A program made the translations under genes and the position numbers. The notes below the pieces were generated by a model. It was given only the letters and a program-made list of their open reading frames with translations. It was not told the DNA's origin and searched no databases. DNA of 64,000 bases from Bradyrhizobium sp. CSA112 (GTDB lineage Bacteria > Pseudomonadota > Alphaproteobacteria > Rhizobiales > Xanthobacteraceae): contig NZ_JAACFS010000031.1 in assembly GCF_029051645.1 (NCBI RefSeq), positions 31,077-95,076 of the forward strand. The letters are read 5' to 3'. Positions 60,047 to 64,000 of the stretch are shown here, piece after piece; position 1 is the first letter of the stretch; the number at the start of each line of letters is the position of its first letter.

Positions 60047-61372
60047 TCAGGCCGCAAACGACTTCCTCAGCAATGCCGGATACCGCAACGCCTGCAATCC
60101 ACCGCGGGCGGCGTAGTGCACCAGAAACGCGCCCCACAGTCCGGCATTGCCGAACGAGCGCAGCGCGAACCATGCGACAAGGAAGATCAACAGCGACAAC
60201 ACCATCAGATTGCGCATGTCGCGCGCCCAGGTGGCGCCGATATAGATCCCGTCATAGGCAAAGGCGAACACGCCGAGCAGCGGCGCGAAGACGATGAACG
60301 GCAGATAGTCGCGCGCGATGCGCCGCACGTCCGCGCTCGCGGTCAGCACGTCGATCAGCGCAGGCCCGAACAGTGCGAAGCTTGCGGCGACTGCGAAGGC
60401 GAAGCCAAAGCCCCAGATCACGACCAGCTTGACGGCTCCTGAGAAGGCGCGCTTGTCGCGGGCGCCATAGGCGCGGCCGCAAAGCTGTTCGGCCGCGTTG
60501 GCGAGGCCATCGAGGAAGAAGCCGCTGATCATCAGAAAATTGTTCAAGACCGCATTGGCCGCGAGCGTCACGTCGCCGGCGCGGGCTCCCTGCGCGATGA
60601 AGAACAGGAAGGCTGCAATCAGCGCTGCGGTACGAATCAGGATGTCGCGATTGACCGTCAGCATCCGCATCAGTTTTGTGCGGTCGAACAGCGTCGCCGG
60701 CGAGATGGCCGATTGCCCGCGGGACAGACGCCGCGCGATCAAAATACCGAGCAGGACGCCGGTCGCCTCCGCGATCACGGCCGCGGTCGCGGCGCCGGCG
60801 ATGCCGAGGTCGAATACCAGCACCAGCAGCACCGTCGCGATCATGTTGGTGACGTTGATCGCTATCTGGGTCGTCAGCGCCAGTGTGGCGCGCGCCTGTC
60901 CGATCAGCCAGCCGAGGACGACATAATTGGCGAGTGCAAGCGGCGCCGACCAGATCCGGATCGTGAAGTAGGTTTTTGCCGCGCGTGTGACGCCCTCGCT
61001 GCCGCCCATCGCACCCAGCAGGATGGTGGCGAGCGGCACCTGCAGCACAATGAGCGCCGTGCCGATCAGGGCCGCGACCAGGAAGCCGCGGATCAGGATC
61101 GCGCGTAATTCGATGGTTTCACCGGCGCCGAGCGACTGCGCCGTAAAGGCGACCGTGCTCATGCGCAGGAAGCCGAACAGCCAGAACATGCAGTCGAACA
61201 GCACCGAGGCCATCGCCACGCCGCCGAGCAGCGTGGCGTCGCCGAGCCGGCCGATCGCCGTGGTCGAGACGATGCCGATCAGCGGTGTGGTCAGGTTCGC
61301 GACCATCGCGGGACCCGCGATGGCAAACACCTGTGCCGTCGTGACCCCAGAAGCAGGATTAGGCGAATGCAT
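60047..61372 (-). CDS. MATE family transporter (DinF-like)
   Basis: 441 residues with twelve membrane segments. AIAGPAMVANLTTPLIGIVSTTAIGRLG near the start and GFFLDGLANAAEQLCGRAYGARD in the second half match the DinF/NorM branch. Exports small molecules. It starts two bases after the MBL-hydrolase stop, so the two are translationally coupled. Confidence 0.92.
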   Translation of the reverse strand: MHSPNPASGVTTAQVFAIAGPAMVANLTTPLIGIVSTTAIGRLGDATLLGGVAMASVLFDCMFWLFGFLRMSTVAFTAQSLGAGETIELRAILIRGFLVAALIGTALIVLQVPLATILLGAMGGSEGVTRAAKTYFTIRIWSAPLALANYVVLGWLIGQARATLALTTQIAINVTNMIATVLLVLVFDLGIAGAATAAVIAEATGVLLGILIARRLSRGQSAISPATLFDRTKLMRMLTVNRDILIRTAALIAAFLFFIAQGARAGDVTLAANAVLNNFLMISGFFLDGLANAAEQLCGRAYGARDKRAFSGAVKLVVIWGFGFAFAVAASFALFGPALIDVLTASADVRRIARDYLPFIVFAPLLGVFAFAYDGIYIGATWARDMRNLMVLSLLIFLVAWFALRSFGNAGLWGAFLVHYAARGGLQALRYPALLRKSFAA

Positions 61373-61374
61373 GC

Positions 61375-62109
61375 CTAGAGCTCGACGACCATGCCGTCAT
61401 GGGCCGTAAGATAGGGTAGTTCGCCCAGCCGTCCGAGCATGTCGTCGCTCATATGCGTCAGAACCAGCCGCTTGGCGTTGATTTCGCCCAGGTGTGCTTC
61501 CAGCGTTTTCAGGCTGAGATGGTTCTTGACGATCTTGTCGTAGTAATACGCTTCCGCAATGAACAGGTCCGCGCCGCGCGCGGCCGGGATCAGCGTCTCT
61601 GTCCATTCGGTGTCGGCGCTGTAGCTGATGGTGCGGCCCTCGGCCTCGACCCGGTAAGCCAGGAATGGCCCGCCGGATTCGCCGTGGACGACAGGATAGG
61701 GCGTCACCTTGATCTCGCCGAACGTCCGGCTCTGCTCCGGTTCGAGCGCGACGACGGATAGATCGAAGCGTTGTTTGGTTTTGGAGGAGTGCTCGAACAG
61801 CGCTTCCATCAGGTTGGCGAGCTTCGCCTCGATCCCCTGCGGCCCGGCTATGACGAGCGGCCGGGTGCGCCGCGTGAACTGCGCATCCAGCAGCAGGAAC
61901 GGCAGGCCGCCAAAATGGTCGCCGTGGAAATGCGTGATCAGGATCAGGTCGATGCCGTCGCGCGCTATGCCGAGACGCTTCAGCGCCGGCAGCGACGACG
62001 CGCCGCAATCGATCAGGAAATTGACGCGCGCGCCGCTGACGTGGAAGCAGGTGTTGAACCTGCCGCCGGAACCGAACGCGTCGCCGCAGCCGACAAATTG
62101 CAATTGCAT
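61375..62109 (-). CDS. MBL-fold metallo-hydrolase
   Basis: 244 residues. Zinc-binding motif THFHGDHFGGL, further ligands in PVVHGESGGPF and YSADTEWTE, and final LTHMS. It resembles RNase Z-like and phosphonate-pathway hydrolases; the N-terminal GCGDAFGSGGRFNTCF is common in RNase Z-related proteins. Substrate uncertain. Upstream gene follows the DUF6460-like gene by 19 bases. Confidence 0.87.
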   Translation of the reverse strand: MQLQFVGCGDAFGSGGRFNTCFHVSGARVNFLIDCGASSLPALKRLGIARDGIDLILITHFHGDHFGGLPFLLLDAQFTRRTRPLVIAGPQGIEAKLANLMEALFEHSSKTKQRFDLSVVALEPEQSRTFGEIKVTPYPVVHGESGGPFLAYRVEAEGRTISYSADTEWTETLIPAARGADLFIAEAYYYDKIVKNHLSLKTLEAHLGEINAKRLVLTHMSDDMLGRLGELPYLTAHDGMVVEL

Positions 62110-62128
62110 CGGCTGCGGCCTCTACGAG

Positions 62129-62431
62129 TTATCGCCCGCGCGGGGCGCCGAATAGCCGCGACAGCAGCCAGATCGGGACCACGATCACGGCGCCGAGCAG
62201 GAAGTAGCGCCACAGCCAGTTGACCGCGTCGAAGCCGAGATCCCACAGCCGCCGGAACAGGGTCTGGATGCTGTGCAGGATATTCCAGGGATCGAAGCCG
62301 ATCGCGGCCAGCACCACGCCGACCAAGATCGACAGCAGGATCAACCTGAACGCCACCGACAGCGGCGAGCCGCCGAGGAAGCGGTACAGGCCGTCATTGC
62401 TGGCCGGCAGGTCTCTGACGTCGTTGGGCAT
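62129..62431 (-). CDS. Small membrane protein, DUF6460-like
   Basis: 100 residues, two membrane segments (SVAFRLILLSILVGVVLAAIG and RYFLLGAVIVVPIWLLSRLF). From memory it matches DUF6460. GAGGAGAG precedes the ATG at 62431; an upstream in-frame ATG is not conserved. Probably cotranscribed with the MBL and MATE genes. Confidence 0.7.
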   Translation of the reverse strand: MPNDVRDLPASNDGLYRFLGGSPLSVAFRLILLSILVGVVLAAIGFDPWNILHSIQTLFRRLWDLGFDAVNWLWRYFLLGAVIVVPIWLLSRLFGAPRGR

Positions 62432-62529
62432 CGGTCTCTCCTCGCGGGTCGCGCACGCATTATAGGCACGGCGGGGCACATGGGGAACCCGCTCGTATCA
62501 ATCAATGGCCGCTATGCGCCGCTGGAATG

Positions 62530-64000
62530 TTAATTTGCCGTCACGTCTTTGAGCATCCGTTCCAGCGTCTCCAGCCGGTCGGCCTCGCGCGGCGGCTTGT
62601 CCCAGCGCAGCCGGCTGATGCGCGGAAACCGCATCGCGACGCCGGATTTGTGCCGCGGCGAGCGCTGCAACCCCTCGAAGGCGACTTCCAGCACCAGGCC
62701 CTGATCCGGCTCATGCACGACATGGCGAACCGGGCCGAACTTTTCCGTGGTGTTGCGGCGGACGAAACGGTCGATCTGCAGGAGTTCCTCGTCGGTGAAG
62801 CCGAAATAGGCTTTTCCGACCGGCACCAGTTGCTCGCCGTCCTCGCCCGAGGTCCAGACGCCGAAGGTGTAGTCCGAATAATAGGACGAACGCTTGCCGT
62901 GGCCGCGCTGCGCATACATCAAGACGGCGTCGATGATGTGTGGATCGCGCTTCCATTTCCACCACTGGCCCCTGGGGCGGCCCGGCAGGTATGGCGCGTC
63001 GCGCCGCTTGAGCATCACGCCTTCAACCGCCTCGGCATCTTCGCCCGCGCCGGCGCTTGCGGGATCGGCGCGCGCCGCCATCAGCGCGTCCCAACTGTCG
63101 AAGGCGACCGTCGGCGACAGATCAATGCGGGAATCGTCCAGCTTCCGGACGAACGCCTCGAGATGCGCGCGGCGCTCGACGAACGGCAGTTCGCGCAGAT
63201 CGTTCTCATCGTCGCCGAGCAGGTCGTAGGCGCGCAAGTGAATCGGAAATTCCTTGATCAGTTTCGGCGAGACGACTTTTCGGTTCAGCCGCTGTTGCAG
63301 CACATTGAAGGTCTGCACGCGGCCTTCCCGCAACACCAACAGCTCGCCGTCGATGGCGCCGGGGAGGTGCAGCGACGGCAAGAGGTCGGGAAAACTCTTG
63401 CTGATGTCCTCGCCGGTGCGCGAATAGAGCCGCGCCTGCATGTGGCCGCGCTCGTCGCGGCCCGAGACCGCCTGCACGCGGATGCCGTCCCATTTCCATT
63501 CGGCGATGTAATCGGACGGATCGAGGCTGGCGAAATCAGCATCCTCGATCGCGTGGGCCAACATCACCGGGCGGAACGGCGCCGGATCGCGGTTGACCGG
63601 CTTGTCGCCGCGGCCTTCCAGCCACGCGAACAGGTCGAGATAGGGCGGGGCGAGCCCGGGCCAGATCAGTTCGATCTCGTGCGGGTCCTTGTCGCCGAGC
63701 GCGGCCGCGGCGGTTTTGGCGAGCCGCGCCGAAATCCCGATCCGCATCGCGCCGGTGACGAGTTTCAGCAGCGCCCAGCGGCCGGTCTCATCGAGCTCGT
63801 CGAGCCAGCGCGCAAGCTGCGCCGGCAGCTCGGTCTTGCCGAGGGTGCGAAGGGTGGTGACGACTTCACTCAGCGTCGGCGGCGGAGGGTTGTTGTGGAG
63901 GCGCGGGTCGTTATTGAGACCACCCGTGGGATACCCCTCTCCCCCGCCCTCCCCCGCAAGGGGGGAGGGAACGGTGAGAGTCTCGATTGTGGCTCTGGAT
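62530..64000 (-). CDS. ATP-dependent DNA ligase, C-terminal part (N-terminus outside window)
   Basis: The frame is open to the window edge. From the visible part: linker and N-terminal-domain end (LARWLDELDETGRWALLKLV), nucleotidyltransferase domain with motif I EWKWDGIRV (catalytic Lys), motif III/IV GELLVL and GVMLKRRDAPY, and an OB fold with motif V WWKWKRDP. This is the bacterial LigC-type ligase used in repair. An apparent internal ATG at 63747 is not the real start, because conserved ligase sequence continues upstream. A low-complexity Gly/Glu/Pro segment near 63934-63975 derives from a repeat. Confidence 0.9.
   Translation of the reverse strand, partial: SRATIETLTVPSPLAGEGGGEGYPTGGLNNDPRLHNNPPPPTLSEVVTTLRTLGKTELPAQLARWLDELDETGRWALLKLVTGAMRIGISARLAKTAAAALGDKDPHEIELIWPGLAPPYLDLFAWLEGRGDKPVNRDPAPFRPVMLAHAIEDADFASLDPSDYIAEWKWDGIRVQAVSGRDERGHMQARLYSRTGEDISKSFPDLLPSLHLPGAIDGELLVLREGRVQTFNVLQQRLNRKVVSPKLIKEFPIHLRAYDLLGDDENDLRELPFVERRAHLEAFVRKLDDSRIDLSPTVAFDSWDALMAARADPASAGAGEDAEAVEGVMLKRRDAPYLPGRPRGQWWKWKRDPHIIDAVLMYAQRGHGKRSSYYSDYTFGVWTSGEDGEQLVPVGKAYFGFTDEELLQIDRFVRRNTTEKFGPVRHVVHEPDQGLVLEVAFEGLQRSPRHKSGVAMRFPRISRLRWDKPPREADRLETLERMLKDVTAN
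63934..63975. repeat. Repeat-like GC-rich element inside the DNA ligase frame
   Basis: CCCCTCTCCCCCGCC, then CTCCCCCGCAAGGGGGGAGG, resembles family D repeat arms. On the minus strand it is translated in frame as PSPLAGEGGGEGYPTGG between conserved ligase segments. Confidence 0.6.

Overview
The window is high-GC DNA from an alphaproteobacterium, most likely Bradyrhizobium or a close relative. This rests on several things seen together: GcrA, a class I lysyl-tRNA synthetase, a two-piece permuted tmRNA gene, a SAM-II riboswitch in front of metZ, a perfect tandem CTGTCAT Pho box, an aerobic benzoyl-CoA (box) pathway, and many intergenic palindromic repeats of the kind I recognise from Bradyrhizobium. 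It reads as chromosomal core with accessory catabolic and envelope genes. I found no insertion sequence, prophage or CRISPR array.

Layout. 1-2.8 kb: a glutamine-synthetase-like gene cut by the window edge, a Rieske ring-hydroxylating oxygenase and a divergent IclR regulator. 3-4.2 kb: small minus-strand genes (P-loop kinase, membrane protein, PilZ). 4.3-12.1 kb: the box cluster, with BoxR (HTH plus shikimate-kinase-like domain), benzoate-CoA ligase, an alpha/beta hydrolase, a DUF309-like protein, BoxC, BoxB and a small conserved protein; BoxA is not here. 12.2-17.5 kb: SDR, polysaccharide deacetylase, OmpA-type protein and a UPF0104 membrane protein. 17.5-24.4 kb: the complete phosphate regulon core phoR-pstSCAB-phoU-phoB. 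24.5-28.9 kb: gcrA, argD-argF, hslO. 29.7-33.4 kb: apaG and an opgC-SGNH-SGNH operon. 33.5-39.3 kb: metZ under a SAM-II riboswitch with an attenuator, a double-length dcd, a PQQ-type sugar dehydrogenase lipoprotein and a MATE exporter. 39.5-42 kb: SRPBCC, VOC, AraC and Ogt genes. 42.0-43.6 kb: tRNA-Gly(CCC), a gene-poor stretch and ssrA. 43.6-48.5 kb: a membrane protein, a chemoreceptor fossil, an ECF sigma factor with DUF4142 and cupredoxin genes, a PhaC-like hydrolase and RidA. 48.5-55.8 kb: flavin dehydrogenase, ClpP-like periplasmic protein, SCO, periplasmic binding protein, LysRS class I and an alpha-carbonic anhydrase. 56-64 kb: class II aldolase, a divergent uracil-DNA glycosylase beside an S24 repressor-like protein, DUF952-pyrD, MATE, MBL hydrolase and a C-terminal portion of an ATP-dependent DNA ligase.

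How genes work together. Benzoate would be activated by the CoA ligase, epoxidised by BoxB with a reductase encoded elsewhere, and ring-opened by BoxC; BoxR and a TGCA-N6-TGCA palindrome upstream of boxC look like the control pair. Phosphate limitation would act through PhoR/PhoB on the Pho box upstream of pstS. Methionine synthesis through metZ is under SAM control. The most interesting non-coding items are the riboswitch with mutually exclusive hairpins, the two-piece tmRNA with tag ANDNVALNEVRLAA, and at least nine families of palindromic intergenic repeats, one copy of which appears to sit in frame inside the DNA ligase gene.
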